In this document: one piece after another, positions 1 to 12,942 of the stretch
How positions within the stretch are numbered: position 1 is the first letter of the stretch
Layout of the letters: every line of letters begins with the position of its first letter
Assembly (NCBI GenBank): GCA_035236585.1
Contig: CP141132.1
Location: 39,187,880-39,251,879, forward strand
From: Warburgia ugandensis
Taxonomy: Eukaryota > Streptophyta > Magnoliopsida > Canellales > Canellaceae
DNA: 64,000 bases
Direction: 5' to 3'
Translations under genes and position numbers: made by a program
Notes under the pieces: model-generated
The model's input: the letters and a program-made list of their open reading frames with translations, nothing else
Told to the model about the DNA's origin: nothing
The model's database searches: none

Positions 1-180
1 CCATGAGGCCCATAAGGGGCCCACAAATGGTTCCAATGGCCAGAAAATATGTAATCGTGAGTCAAAATACTACTGCCTACTAGTGGAGAAGGAGGTGGTA
101 GTGGGAATCCAATGACAAGTTAATACTAGAAAGAAATGAAACATGATAATTACATATAGTCATGGAAAATTCAAAAATAC

Positions 181-190
181 CTATAAATAG
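181..190 (+). promoter_or_regulatory. TATA box of the left-edge LTR
   Basis: CTATAAATAG sits in the U3 part of the LTR, at the same place as the TATA motifs of the related LTRs at 58854-58862 and 57346-57354. It would be the core promoter for Pol II transcription of the element. Transcription itself is inferred. Confidence 0.6.
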
Positions 191-734
191 CCCATAAAAT
201 TCCTAAAAAAATTTCTAATGTTCTTCACGAGGTCCTCTACCATGCCTTAAAATCCTAGGTACAAAATCCTCCCCAATCTTACCCAAAATTTTCTTCTATT
301 CTTCTTTTTCTCTCTCTTTCGCTAGGAGAGTGTCCACAGACACACCTGGTAGACAATTCATGTCTATTATTGGGGCACGTCCAGGGATGCATCGTCCCCA
401 GTGAACTAGGGTTTCTGCTTGGGAAACCCTATTTGAATTATCCATCCAATTCCATCTGTTAGAACCAAATCTCCACCTTGGATCTGTTCGGACTAAGGAA
501 ATCTACAAAAGCCCTAAGAAATTTGGATGATCCACCTCCTGGATTGCTGGGAAACTCAAAATGTAAACAAGCTCAGTACTGGGTACTATCTTTGGCAATC
601 AATACTTGTTATTCTAGCCAATCTGGCTATTAAAAGTTAATCTAGAACTATTAGATCTCTTCAATACGTGGTGATCTACAAAATCCCCATATTTCCTAGT
701 CTTCTCCAGCAACGGCCACAGAGAAATCCTTGGC

Positions 735-760
735 TATATATATATATATATATATATATA
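735..760. repeat. (TA)13 microsatellite
   Basis: An uninterrupted TA run lies inside the left-edge LTR, downstream of its TATA box. The short frame reading Tyr-Ile repeats here is a by-product of the repeat. Confidence 0.95.
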
Positions 761-2261
761 TTTCGGCTTTCTTCCTCTTCTTTAGTAAATCTGTCTCTTT
801 AGGGAAGATTTCTTTACCAGCCGGCCCAGGTAGGTGGCATCTACCACTCCCCCTTTCATTCTGGTATTACCCTTGTGTTTTTCGGCCTTCAAGAGATCTC
901 CCCGACTATTGATCTATCAAGAATGATGGATCCAAAAATAGGCTTGACATCCCCATCTTGGATGGCTCAGATGAAACTTCCGAGCCGTTGGATGGATTCC
1001 TAGGGCTTAAAAACCCCAAGAGATGAAATCTTGGGCGTAGATCAACTATGATGAGGGAGATTGGGTGAAGGGAGATCCGATGATCTAGATCTTGGCTGTC
1101 TCACCTATCACTAGTCACCTCTCCCCAGTAACGGGTAGTCCTGGGTAACGCAATGTGGGCCGCACTCCTGTTTTGTTACGTTCTATGGAGTTGATATGAA
1201 CCATTGAATTTTGATCTGAAATCTTATTTCTTCAATTAAGAGCTCATTTTAGCTCTGATTTTAGATCTGAAAATTTCTATAGATTCCTTGTCACTTGTAT
1301 AAGTTACTAAACTCATAATATTTATGTTTTTAATTATATTTATGGAAATTAATTGGTAAAATCTATAGTAACAACCTTGGATCATGATCAAGATGATCTT
1401 AAAATAGAGATCTGAACTGATGGATGGGTTCAAGAGGTCCCAAAAACCTAAATACCATGATCATAATAAAATTTATGGATCTTTAGATCAAGAAATTAAA
1501 CAAAAATAGTAAGATCAAATATCAGCCCTTAAAACAGGCTGAAATCTTAAAATCCAAATTCTGATCTCAATTTAACTCCAAATTGAGATTGAAAAGTTGG
1601 GTTGGATTCCTCTTGATGAGGAGAACCTACTGAGCTTAGAAAATTTATGTTTTGATGCATGTAAAATTCTATTAATAAAGAAAAGTATTACTAATTCCTA
1701 TGATCAATGAAATATGGAATGATCAAACTCTATAATGCTGATCCACTAATGATTTTATGATTTTGCAACATGGAATCAATGGTTGTAAGTGACTGATCTG
1801 TGTTTAATTAGGATATCTAGTCTTTAAAGTAGTAAAATCCATAAAAAAAAAAATGCATGGTAATCTCCTTGATCAATTTGATCATGGATGATTGAACAGT
1901 ATAGATGTATTTGGATAATGATATAAAGTTAATATCATATGGATTGATGGACTTGATGATGATAATTTGGGATTGATTAAGATCTATGCCCCTAAATTGG
2001 ATAAAATGACTTAAGATCTTCTTGATCGGTTGGATCAAGAAGGATTAGATCATTTGATGAGATGCATCAATAATCTAGTGATAAAATCACATTAATAAAA
2101 TGTATTAGATCTAAAGGAAAATGAAAGATCAAGATCTAAACCCTAAAACGGATGAAAAATGAATAGAAATCAACTATAACCGTTGGATCATGATGAACAG
2201 TTTTGGCATGTTAAATTTTTATTTGAATTATTGAATCTCTTTTTTTAGATTTAATTGTTAG

Positions 2262-2287
2262 ATTTATTTATTTATTTATTTATTTAT
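2262..2287. repeat. (TTTA)n microsatellite
   Basis: About six units of TTTA lie inside the left-edge LTR. Confidence 0.9.
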
Positions 2288-4050
2288 GCTTTAATGCTTA
2301 AGTTATGAAAATTATATTGAAAATGTAATTAAATGAAAAATAGAGTTGAAGGACATTTACATGGAATGAATGACATGGACTTAATGATAGTAAGGGCTAT
2401 AGTTAGTAGGATAATATAAAGAATATCATTTCCTTGGCCCAAATTAGGAGAATAATGAAAGTCAATGAATGACATTTTAAATGTTCACGTATTTAATTAA
2501 AATCAATTAGAAAGAGTACTTAGGGTTAAAATGCTCATAAGAACCTTATGAAAGGTTGAGCTAAGGTCACTTTAGTGAATGCTGAACATGGAGGTTAAGG
2601 GGGTTCTCTAATAGAGCTTAACTCTTCTCCTACCTTCTGTTGACATTTGTGAGGTCTAAACGCCTCCTTACATGAGGATTGAAGTAACCACTTTGTGTTC
2701 AACCATTCAACTAGTAAGCCTTAGTCAATTTGAAATAAGAGGAGCTGTCTAGACTTAGGATGGAATAAGCTATCTTCAACCAGTAAAACATTAACTGGTT
2801 GAACAATAATAATAAGAGCATAAAAGGTTAGTAAATTATCTAATCTTAATAAAAATTGTAAGTAAGATAAGGATGATCAAATGAGATCCATAGGATCTTG
2901 AATGATCAAGAACAATAAGAATCCTAATTTCATATTTTATTATGTATCTATGTATGATATTGTAGAAAAATCTAAATAAAGAATCTAAACCCTTGATCAA
3001 ATATGATTCAAGGGAGAATTAGGGCATCCCTTATAGGAATACATGAAGAAAGAATACTTGTATAAAGGAATAACTTTATATATATGGTTTGACAGATGTA
3101 TGAATTAAGACCATGATGGGCATTATGGAGTGAATACCACTTGAGATGTATGAATCAAGACCATGATACCACTTTGACGTAGGTGGATATGCAAGAATGT
3201 ATTAAGGATTCATGTTTATACATGCAAGATCTTCTGTCTAGAATTGTAGACCTTCATGATATAAGTATACTTGGTACCTTAGAATAATAATGATCCAATC
3301 ACATGATCCAACCAAGTGATCCAACCCCATGATCCAATTCAACTAACCAATCTAATGATCTAATCAAATGATGAGAAATTAATGAGATGTGTAGACTAAG
3401 GAAACCCTAAGAATAGGGCATAGAAAATATTTCAACCTTAGTTAAATAGACACATCGTCTAATATGTACAATGTATTTTACATACAAGCATGGTGGCTTG
3501 TTATTTTGTTTCACACAACTATAGGACTAGGGATGCTATGTTAGGGAAGTTATGAGGGTTTGGCCACCCGCTTCCTAAAATTTATATGATGGATACCATG
3601 CCCAAAGAGAGGCTAAATGTTGGGTGGGGCAATCATGGTAAGGCCGCCACTGTGACAGCCATGATCCTCATGTAATTATCCGAGCATGCTGTACGGATTT
3701 AGACTATGGCATAGTAGTCCTTGAGTATTTTGCATTATGATGCACATATGACAGGCATAGTGCAATGCCATGGCATGATGAGATGCCACTACATGAGTTC
3801 TTGGAAAGAAAATCCCTGTATGAGAATTGACTAAATATTGATCTCCTAAGTGGGAGTATAGCCAGGGGAAGGAACAAATTTTGAGCATTTTCACTATTTT
3901 AATGGATTTACCCTATACTAAATATATAATGTATATAATCCATGTTGAGATAATCCATGAGTACATAACCATGATAGAATAATGATTGAGGTATGTATTC
4001 TTATATTAGTGAAGTAGTATATTTTTGTATCCTTGACCAAGCATAGCTTG

Positions 4051-4090
4051 CTGAGATATTGTAAATGTTTGAATGTTTACAATATCTTAG
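4051..4090 (+). other. 15-bp-stem hairpin near the LTR 3' end
   Basis: The arms 4051-4065 and 4076-4090 pair over 15 bp with one G-T wobble around a 10-base loop, 362 bp before the LTR end. Hairpins in the matching position occur in four other LTRs here (21616, 22624, 23115, 53647) with different stem sequences. A role in RNA 3' processing or packaging is inference. Confidence 0.75.
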
Positions 4091-4452
4091 ATGCAGGGAA
4101 GGAGACTTAAGGAAGTAAAGCTTGAAGACTCATAAGCTGTAAGACTGATCAGGGTAATTACCTTGAAGATTGTGTAATCTGGTTATGTACTTTGTAATTT
4201 GGATTGTATTTGGATAATGGATTGTAATTATAATATAGGAGCTGTGTAAAAGTGAACTACCTGATGATTCCTAGTATTCAATGAAATTTTATTTTATACA
4301 AAATGTCTGTGTATTATGTACATTAAGGTGAGGCTTGGGTTTTGTTACAAACGAATTTAAAAGAAAAGAATTTTCACTACATTGTTTGCAAATTTTATTT
4401 TATTTTTTAAGGGCCCTACCTTTGAAAAATGTATTATAAAAACCTGGGTCAA

Positions 4453-7400
4453 AAGATGAACAAGGAAAGATAAGCAATAGAAAGGTAAGGAATTAAAGCA
4501 CTTCAAGGAGCCAATAACTTGATCCAATGGCTACTATCTCTTGGCCATCATGCAAGATATTAGTGGCCCTTGGATGCAAGGATCTAAAGCACTAGAATCA
4601 AACAACAAAGGAAAACAATCAAGGAACCAGGTGCATGAAATAAGGAATCAAAGCAAGTAATAAGGAATGAAAAGAAGCATTGAAACTAACCTGAACTTAG
4701 AGGAAAAGATCTTGAAAGGTTGAAAAGGAAGGAGGCATGGAGCACCTTGTTTGGGGGAGGGGCCTTAGAACCCTAAGGAAGCCTCTAAGGTGGGAGGTCC
4801 CACCTTTTTTAGGAGGAGGCACCTCCTCCCTTTTCTATATTTTGACATGGTGACTCCAAGCATCCCTTATAAATTGTTTATCCTTCTAAACTTGATAAGA
4901 TCTAATCCTAAGGAGAAGGTAAAGAAAGATATGCATTGGAGGATAAGATATCAATGAGAATTAGGATGTTGAATTTAAGTTAGAGAGTGCAAAAAAATAA
5001 AATAAAATAGCAGAACGCCCAAGAAAGGAGAAAATCATGAATAGCCTATAAGAATGGGACATGGAAAACTATAAGGGAATGGAGGAAATTGTGGGGTACA
5101 TAGGATGGGGAATAGAATTAGAAAATGGGACTTGAGATGCCTTAGGACGTGGGCATGGAGATGATGGAATTGACAAGTAGAAGGGGCAGATCGCACCATG
5201 TTTCATGAGTGATTCTCCTTCCAAATTTGCAATGTTAGAGAAAGAGAGAGAAAGAGGGATATAAAGTGGAGATTTTTGGAATGCAATCTCTTGTCTCATT
5301 GGTTCACCTTGCATGCATATCTTCCCATGTGATAATTACTATCTCATTCCCTTTAATTATCCTCTTGAAAATCATGATTTTTTAATAGGAATATTGCTTA
5401 AAATCTCCTCAAATCATGTGATTCCATGTGGCTTGGCTAACATGGCCTCCTTCTTGATGGCTTGAGAGGCTCAATCCCTTGGCTTCATGGCTTGCATGGC
5501 TCTAATTATCATGCAGAGGTGGCGGAATTGCATGGATTTTGCAGGGTCCCATTGTAGTCACCTTTTATTCTTGCAATTGCTTTCTTGAACTCATTTGCTT
5601 GCCTTAGAATTATCTTAACCCTTGCTTGATCTTTGCAATGTTGGAAAACAGTTCCTTGCTCTCTAGGTTGATCTGGATCATCAATCTCATCTTAAGCGAT
5701 CTTGGCCATTGGATTATTCTTTCAACACCAAAAGATTAAAAACCCTAATTAATTCCTAGAAAATTATGACAATTTACATATTTACTCTAGATTAGTTTAT
5801 AAACCTGCAAGGTAAGGAAAGATGAGAATATAAGATGCAAAACTAATGAAAAACTACAACTAATTCATGCATGCAAATCTAAGTAACATGAAGGATGATG
5901 CATGCAACTACATTAGCTATCTAAATAATAAAAACCTAGATGAATGAATGCTTGAACAAGGTGAATGGAAAAGATAGAAGGTGGTAGAGAAAGAAAAAGA
6001 AAAATAAGCAAGAAAAGTTGGATTAGATTGAGACCCTTTCTTTATCTCCAAGGAATTTGATCATGGAAACATTAAGAGAGCTTGGGTGAGGGCAATATTC
6101 CCATCTATTTCTCCTTTGACTTGGATATGCAATTAAGGAAAAGTTGAAAGATGTTTAAGCCAGGAAAATCACCTCTATTTATAGATTCCTACCTTAAGGG
6201 TTAAGGCAATTCAAGGGTTGAGATCAAGCCACTTAAGTTCATTTTGAACCAATTGCTAGATGGGGGTGTGGAATTCAAATATAGGAATGAGGGATGAGAA
6301 TGGAAGAGATAAGATAGGTATGGGAGGAGAAAAGAAAGAAGAAAGTTTAAGAGAATAAGGGAATAAGTGGGAACAAGAAAGAATTTGAAAGGGAGACCAA
6401 GGAGATAACTTAAGAGGGAAGGGAAGGGGGTGAAACCAAATTGGAAGGTGGATTTTGGTGTGGGGGGTGGGCGGTGAGGCATGATTTCCATTATAGGAAA
6501 GTGAATGTGGAAAAATGGGAGAAAAGAAAAAGAAAAATAAAAATAAAGGAATAAGTAGGAAAAGAAATTGGTGGGAAAAAGAATGAAGAAATGGAAAATT
6601 GTTGGGAAAATATATGGTTTTACATATTTAGACAGTCCTAAAGAGCGTGGGGCATGGAGTGCACATGTGGATGTGTGTGAATGAATTAGAAACCTTAGGA
6701 TGTATGAACCCTTTGATGACATTGGATGGTTGAAATCTTCCTCTCCTTAGGTTTTTGTTTTGACTTTCAATGTAGGAAAGGTGGCTAGGGTTTTGATCTT
6801 GCCAATACTTTATTCCTAGTCCATATATCATACCTACCCTTACTTGAATGGATGGGATTTATTTATGGCATGTAAACCTTCTTTAAACTTCATTCTTATC
6901 CACCGTTGGATTAGATTGCCCTAGGATGAATGGCCTTGATTCTTGTAAATATTCATATGATCATGTACTCCAATTATGCTTCAATATCTTGAATGGATAA
7001 GGCATCTACTCATTAGTTGATTATTCATCCTTTTGTTTGAGTAGGAGAGAAAATAAGTGAAGAGTCTTAATTTTGTCCCATTCTTCTTTTTCTTCTAAGA
7101 AGGTTTCATTGTATATGATTATAATCTATGTGAATTCTGATAATTCCATAGCTTTCAAAGGTGATGACATGTGTGCAATTGTGCTTGAATTTGAAAATTG
7201 CTACTTTTTCACCATTATTTAAGTTTGAGTTGAATATAGGGTGCTTTTTTCTTCTTTTTTTTTGTTCTGACTTCAAGAATGACATCTAGTGATCCTTTTG
7301 AAACCCTAGGACTTTATTTATGGCTTGTGTGACCAATCATATAGCTTGGAACTTGAAATTTCTCTTTCCAAGGTACATTTCATAATTTTGTTCATTTTTT

Positions 7401-7523
7401 ACATTTGTATCCTAGACCTGCAAAACAGTAGAATTAACTCTAATTAATGATAATTAAGTGATTTATAAGGCTCAAAAATTCTAAATATAGGGATATATAT
7501 GTAATGTATCTATATCCATCAAT
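4453..7523. repeat. Non-coding repeat sequence, partly C-type LTR
   Basis: No gene is seen. The stretch 5290-5815 is clearly related to 26840-27330 (LTR of element C): shared blocks include the transition after the 'ttggttcacc' segment, 'catggctc' and 'tactctagattag'. A reverse-strand TATA-like motif is at 6175-6184. The 173-codon reverse frame at 6201-6722 is low-complexity, rich in Phe/Leu/Ser/Pro and has no recognisable domain, so I treat it as chance. Confidence 0.5.
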
Positions 7524-7706
7524 ACACTAGCAATATGACCATGCTCTCCATAGTGGTAGCAACAAATAGGAGGTCTCTACCATCGTTGCCACGGTCTTGG
7601 CCTAGGACAAACCTTCTGCATTTGGGACACCGTCTCCTATTCTAACATGTTGCCTTGCTATCCCTGCTAGCTCTAAGGTTTGAGTGCTAAGAAGGGTCGC
7701 TTACCA
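7524..7706 (-). pseudogene. Gypsy gag scrap with decayed zinc knuckle
   Basis: On the reverse strand, 7524-7575 reads as a CCHC-type knuckle segment (CYHYGEHGHIAS). The second and last cysteines are lost but the Gly-His core remains. The rest, up to 7706, is similar in layout to the gag of element B at 37300-37540 (blocks 'cctaggaca' and 'gcttacc' in the same order). It is a fragment of nucleocapsid sequence with no usable frame, abutting the forward LTR at 7707. Confidence 0.55.
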
Positions 7707-8182
7707 TTTATAACACCTCTAATTTGTATAGCTTCATTTCATGTGAATATTAATAGAGATTTTCATTGAAAAAGGTAATTGAATTCGAAGAAATGAGTTT
7801 TTACAAAAACCAAAATCAAGGGTTAAAACCTTAATATTTGATTGTACTAGAAAAATGAAATCCAATGACACTAAGAGCATAGAAATCAGAATTTGGAGGA
7901 AAAAGTCATAATTATTTTAATAATTAAAGTATTTAATTTAATTTAAATTAATGGTAAAATAGTATGTTGACTTTAAGTGGGACCCACATGACAAGACATG
8001 TAATCATGAATCGGTACGTGAACTATAAATGTAATTTGATTTTTCACTCATTAAAAGGCAATTATTACTTGCATTATGGTAGGTAATGATTATAAAAAAT
8101 TAATAATAATAAATTAAATATATCAAATGTTAAATATCAAAATTAGCATTTAAAGCTAATGTGTATTCACTTTCCCTCCACC

Positions 8183-8257
<75 letters not shown>

Positions 8258-10106
8258 AGTCAACATTGACCATAGACTACATTGCAACAATCCTCTCCTC
8301 CTCTTCCTTCCTCGGTTGCAACTCTTCCTCTAGTGAGTGCACCCATCAATGATCAACGACCAATGACCAGTGGCCTATAATAGGGTAGACATTAGAAAAG
8401 CATGCCCTTAGGCCTCCATCCCCCATTTTGTTCCTCCCATTTCTATTGCCACTTCTAATTTTGTTCCCATCATTCATCTCAGCCGTCATTTGTGTAACTA
8501 TCATCATTTTTTGGTGAAAGGAATAGTGAAGAAATGTGACAATGAAAACCACAGTCGATGAGATGGCATCGTATCAATGATATCATTCATCTTATTCCCC
8601 CCAAGAAGATAAACAAGACCCCTTTGATTTCATGATGATCAGACTAGTAATGTTGTCGCAAACTTAGAAAAACCATAATGCTAGTGACTTTTAAAACATG
8701 TATAAATTAGGCCAAAACCCTAATTTCCAATGGAAATTGTAGTTGGAAAGTTTAGCAAAACTAAAATTCATGAAATTTCAAACATTCAAGTATAAACATC
8801 TTATAAAATGGACATGATAGGGTCACTAGAGTTGACTTCAATCTGGTCACCTTCTCCAATTACAACAACTACATCTTCTAGCTAGAATTTGCACCTAACA
8901 TGCACAAAGGGAACGTGCGCACCTAGTGCACTCATGTGTGGGCAGGCACATGTACGTCATTCATGGGACACAGAGGAAGCAAGCGTGTCATAGTGATCGT
9001 CACATGCGCCAATGCATCCGACTAGCGTGTCATGAACATGGTGTGTCCTCATGTCAGGATGATCCGTTTAACAAATCCGCAATCCTACTAGTGGATCCAC
9101 AAATTCATTTAGCAGATTTGACTTGTCCAATTAACCTTTTATTCTAAAATTTGAATCTAAACTATTCAATCCATCCTAAAACACAAAATCTTCAATCCAG
9201 AAGGCTATTAAAAACCCGATTTTTGATCCAAGATGTCTATTGGACTCATCTTGATGACACGAACCCATAAATTCAACTAAACTTAGAATTTAAACACATG
9301 TTAGATACAATCTAAGGTCAGAGACCTTATATGGCTTATATCCACCAAATTGAGAGTACTCAGACTTTAATAATTGATTAATTGGATGATCAAATAAGGT
9401 AAATGGACTGATTTAATAGTTATATAATTCAAAATAGACCAAAATAATGAATTGGATCATAGAATAACGTGAGGACCATAAATCTAACTTTTATAAAACA
9501 TTGGATCTAATCGTCATATCCATGAATTAATTACTAGAATGCAAATTCATTATATAAAACATCAAGAAATGCATATAATTAAGATAGCTGAAGCTCTAAA
9601 ATAGACAATTCGGCCAATCTAATGGTTAGATCATCTTCACCAAATTTAATAGAAACAAACCTTGCGAGTAACTAGGAACCGCCAATCTGATTGATCTAAA
9701 TTTAGTGTAATAGTTAGATTGAGGAATTAGTTAGCCATTAAAACATGAGAAAGACTATTTGTAAGACATATATCAGTAGGGTTGAAGAGAAATCAATTGA
9801 TCTAGACCATTGATCTTTAATCAACAGCAAGGATGTAATGACCAAACATGACCTAGAGAGATAGACCTATGTCCAGTGATGAACAAATGTAAAATCATCT
9901 ACATTAAGGATGATCAAAGATGATCTAAATTGAAATTGAGAAGGATAGAGTACCAAGTGAGAATTTATTGTATGTGTGATTTTATAGGTACGCTGGTCTT
10001 CATGGGCTAGAGAGGTTGCATACTCTAAAGGGTTATTCCCTAGTTTTCAGGTAGGTGATGATATTTAATAATGAGCATGTTTCTATTTTAAAATTATAGA
10101 TTTTTG
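7707..10106 (+). repeat. Element A, left LTR copy (truncated)
   Basis: This copy aligns colinearly with 12044-14655: the start (taacacctctaattt versus tgtaacccctctaattt), the 'aagggtta' block and the 'ctctaaagggttattccc' block near the right end. It also aligns in reverse with the element B LTRs, so A and B belong to one LTR family. Compared with B it lacks roughly the last 1.6 kb, and no primer-binding site follows at 10107. It is therefore either a truncated 5' LTR of A or an independent LTR fragment. Confidence 0.7.
8186..8251. repeat. (CT)33 microsatellite
   Basis: An uninterrupted CT run lies inside the left LTR copy of element A. The second copy has only short CT tracts at the matching place (12500-12535), so the run expanded in this copy. 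Confidence 0.95.
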
Positions 10107-11839
10107 TCACAACCACTTAGTGTTAAGTGTTTAATTTTGGCCAAAAGACACCTAGTTTAGCATTTAATTAGATAATCTAACTTATCAATTTGATGATTTT
10201 TAGATAAAATATGAATTTTAGCTCAATTTGACCTCCAACTACAAATTGTCAAATTTAACGATCAGATGAACATTAGAGCTAATCAAATGCTTAATGAATG
10301 GTTTAAATGACTCTAATCTAGTCTTATATCTTGTAGATCAACCAAAATAGGCTTGGATGGATCAGATCAAATTTTCATAGTGTAGATTATCCTAAAATGC
10401 ATTGAATGGACTAGATCACTCACAAAGAAAGATAAGATAGTTTCCTAAAAGAGAATTGATCTTAATTGGAAGTCATGGAGAAGATTTTATGAGAAGGGAA
10501 ATAACATGGGAATGGAAAGGTGTAAAATAGGAGGAGTTGGTGAAGAAGTTTCCAAATGAAGAACCATAGAAGTTTGAAGGAAAGTAGGGAGTGGAAGCAA
10601 AAAGAAAAGAAAAGAAGGAGACCCAAAGAAGAAACCCAAGCACTACTATAAAGGGGTAGCTCCCATCTCATGTTCCTCTCTTATCTTCTTTCTTCAAACT
10701 CCCCCTTTGGGTTGGATTGTAGGAGGCAAGACCACCCCCCTCTCTCCTATTTTGTTTTCCTTTTCCTTCATCATATTACTATTTTTTGTTTACTTTGCTT
10801 TTTGTCTTGTTTTTTTTTTCTCTCTATTTTCTGACGCATAGCCCAGCCCCCTCTCTCATACTCTCCTCTGCTATCTCCTTCTCCCATCTCAACTATCTTT
10901 ATCCCACGCTCCATCTCTCCCTGTCAGTGTTGGAACCCAGCATCGCATTGTTGTTCTTTTGCACCTCTTCTCCTCACCCCAACCCAGCATCAGTTCCTTA
11001 CCCATCTCTTCACCACTTCATCTTCACTGCCTAGACTATCTCCCCTGTTCCCCACCTCACTGCACCCATTCTTCATCCTAGTATCTCATTTCACCACACC
11101 AATCTTCCCATCATCCTCTTCACTCCCACCAAGATGGTCAAGCTCCTTTATTCTCCGCACATTGTCTGCCCCTGTTTCCTCACTATTCATCACGCATCCA
11201 CTGCCCAACTTCTTTTTTTCTTCCTTTATAGTTTTCAACAAGAAACCAAATTCCAACATTCTAATTGACTCCTACTTCCATCATGCCTCCACACCAAAAC
11301 TTGATATCCATCCCTATTCTCCAGACATTGTAGCACCGATGGACACCTCCACCAGTCACTCACCATTCCATCACCCACTTGCTTTGCCAGTCTTCACTTC
11401 CCAGTTTGTCTTCCTCTGTTTCCATGCACCGGATGACCCAGCTGCTCCTTAATTTCTAGCATAGGCCTGACATGCCCAACACGTCAACTCCCATCGGCTT
11501 CCATGGTTGCCTCTGCTTCCATTCTCTTCTCTATCTACTTCCTCTGATCAACTATTTCCATCGCACTTGCCCCCTCTGCCTAACCAACACTACACCATCA
11601 TTACTAGTCGTCTCTGCTAGTCTGGTCCAGCCCTTCTATTGACGCTATAGTCAGCTTGAAGCAGATGGGCAGGTAACATCGCACCATTAATTAGATTTTC
11701 AGTTAAATTCCATTTTTTCCCATTGATATCTGATTTAATTCTAGTTGTGTCCTCTTTTTAATACCATCTATGTCCCTATTTTATTCCAGTTCTTCTTTAT
11801 CTCTATTCTGTCTATCCAGAAATTGCATAGTTTGAATCT
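10107..11839. other. Non-coding core of element A with a pyrimidine-rich tract
   Basis: No gene is recognised. A TATA-like ACTATAAAGG at 10646-10655 is followed by about 950 bp (10670-11640) that is strongly pyrimidine-rich on the forward strand. This resembles a U3/TATA/leader arrangement of another LTR. The two short forward frames within it (10786-11034, 11162-11452) are Ser/Pro/Leu/Phe/His-rich because of the base bias and show no domain. Confidence 0.4.
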
Positions 11840-12043
11840 ATTTTAATTTAGCTTAACCTAATCAATGATTAGGCTTATAGACCAAAAGGTTTATGAACTA
11901 AGGACCAAGACATCTCATAGCACCACTATATGCAAGAGGCCACATGGGAGATCGGGGAGGAGATGAGACAAACACACCCTTAGTTATTTGTATAAAGATG
12001 CTCTAAAATTTCAAGGACAAAATTTTCTATAAAGGGGGAAGTA
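11840..12043 (+). other. 3' end of element A internal region with polypurine tract
   Basis: The sequence ends in 'ataaagggggaagta' directly before the LTR start TGTAACCCC at 12044. It is preceded by 'aaggacaaaattttct', the spacing usual at the 3' end of plant Gypsy internal regions. The polypurine tract (about 12029-12042) would prime plus-strand DNA synthesis. No pol frame remains. Confidence 0.6.
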
Positions 12044-12270
12044 TGTAACCCCTCTAATTTGTATAACTTCATTTCATGTGAATATTAATAGAGGATTTCA
12101 TTAAACAAGGAAACTGAATTCTAAGAAATGATATTTTTATAGAATCTAAATCAAGGGTTAAAACTTCAATATTTGGACTGTACTAGAAAAATGGAATCCA
12201 ATAACACTAAGAATGCAAAAATTAGAGCTCGGATGAAAAAGTCATAATTATGTTGATTAAAGTATTTAAT

Positions 12271-12942
12271 TTAATATAAATTAACTATTAAATTGTAAAT
12301 TGACTCTAGGTTGGAGACAAACATGTCACACAATCATGAAAAGGTAAGTTAGCGATAAATGTAAACTAATTTTTTCACACATTAAAAAGTAATGATTACC
12401 CAGATTTATGGTGGGTAATAATTATAAATAAAATAATAAATAAAATATATAAAACATCATCATTTAAAGCTGAAGTACACTTATATTTCCCCAACTATGC
12501 TCTCTCTTTCTAACTGACTCTCTCTCTCACTTTCTCGATCGCCGCATGGTCAGCATTGACTAGTGGCTGCACTAAGTCTCAAGCTACATCACCAATAACT
12601 ACCTTGAGCTCGTGCTAGCCAAAATTAATATAAATTAACTATTAAATTGTAAATTGACTCCAGGTTGGAGACAAACATGTCACACAATCATGAACTGGTA
12701 AGTCAGCCATAAATGTAAACTAATTTTTTCACACATTAAAAAGTAATGATTACTTGCATTTATGGGGGGTAATAATTATAAATAAAATAATAAATAAAAT
12801 ATATAAAAAATCAGCATTTAAAGCTGAAGTACACTTACATTTCCCCAAATGTGCTCTCTTTCTAGTTAGCATTGACTAGTGGCTGCACTGAGTCTCAAGC
12901 TACATCACCAATAAAGACCTTGAGCTCGTGCTAGCCAAAATT
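12271..12942 (+). repeat. 354-bp tandem duplication within LTR
   Basis: Two units start at 12271 and 12625 (both 'ttaatataaattaac') and end in 'ctagccaaaatt' at 12626 and 12942. The second unit is about 38 bp shorter through a deletion in its CT-rich part. The left LTR copy of element A has only one unit, so the duplication arose in this LTR. Confidence 0.9.

Larger units (their letters stand above)
1..4452 (+). repeat. Incomplete forward LTR of a chromovirus-like Gypsy family
   Basis: This is a long terminal repeat in forward orientation whose U3 start lies left of the window. The first 1.1 kb is the reverse complement of 57955-59050 (shared blocks around the TATA box, the 'gggcccaca' block and the 'gaatccatccaac' block), and 2530-4452 is colinear in reverse with 53243-55300. 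The right end, near 'aacctgggtca' at 4442-4452, matches the LTR terminus at 53243 in reverse, but the last few bases (TCACA) are missing. No primer-binding site follows, so this is a solo LTR or a truncated copy rather than a 5' LTR with its element. Short open frames inside it have no coding support. Confidence 0.8.

Noticed and set aside
1-4452. 5' LTR of element A or E
   Set aside because: No primer-binding site follows it and its sequence does not match the LTRs of A or E.
6201-6722. 173-codon reverse frame with many hydrophobic residues
   Set aside because: Composition follows a purine-rich strand; Phe/Leu/Ser/Pro/Tyr-rich with no domain, repeat pattern or support from a related copy.
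10786-11452. Two forward frames of 82 and 96 codons
   Set aside because: They arise from a pyrimidine-rich tract that lacks stop codons; low-complexity Ser/Pro/Leu/His content and no domain.
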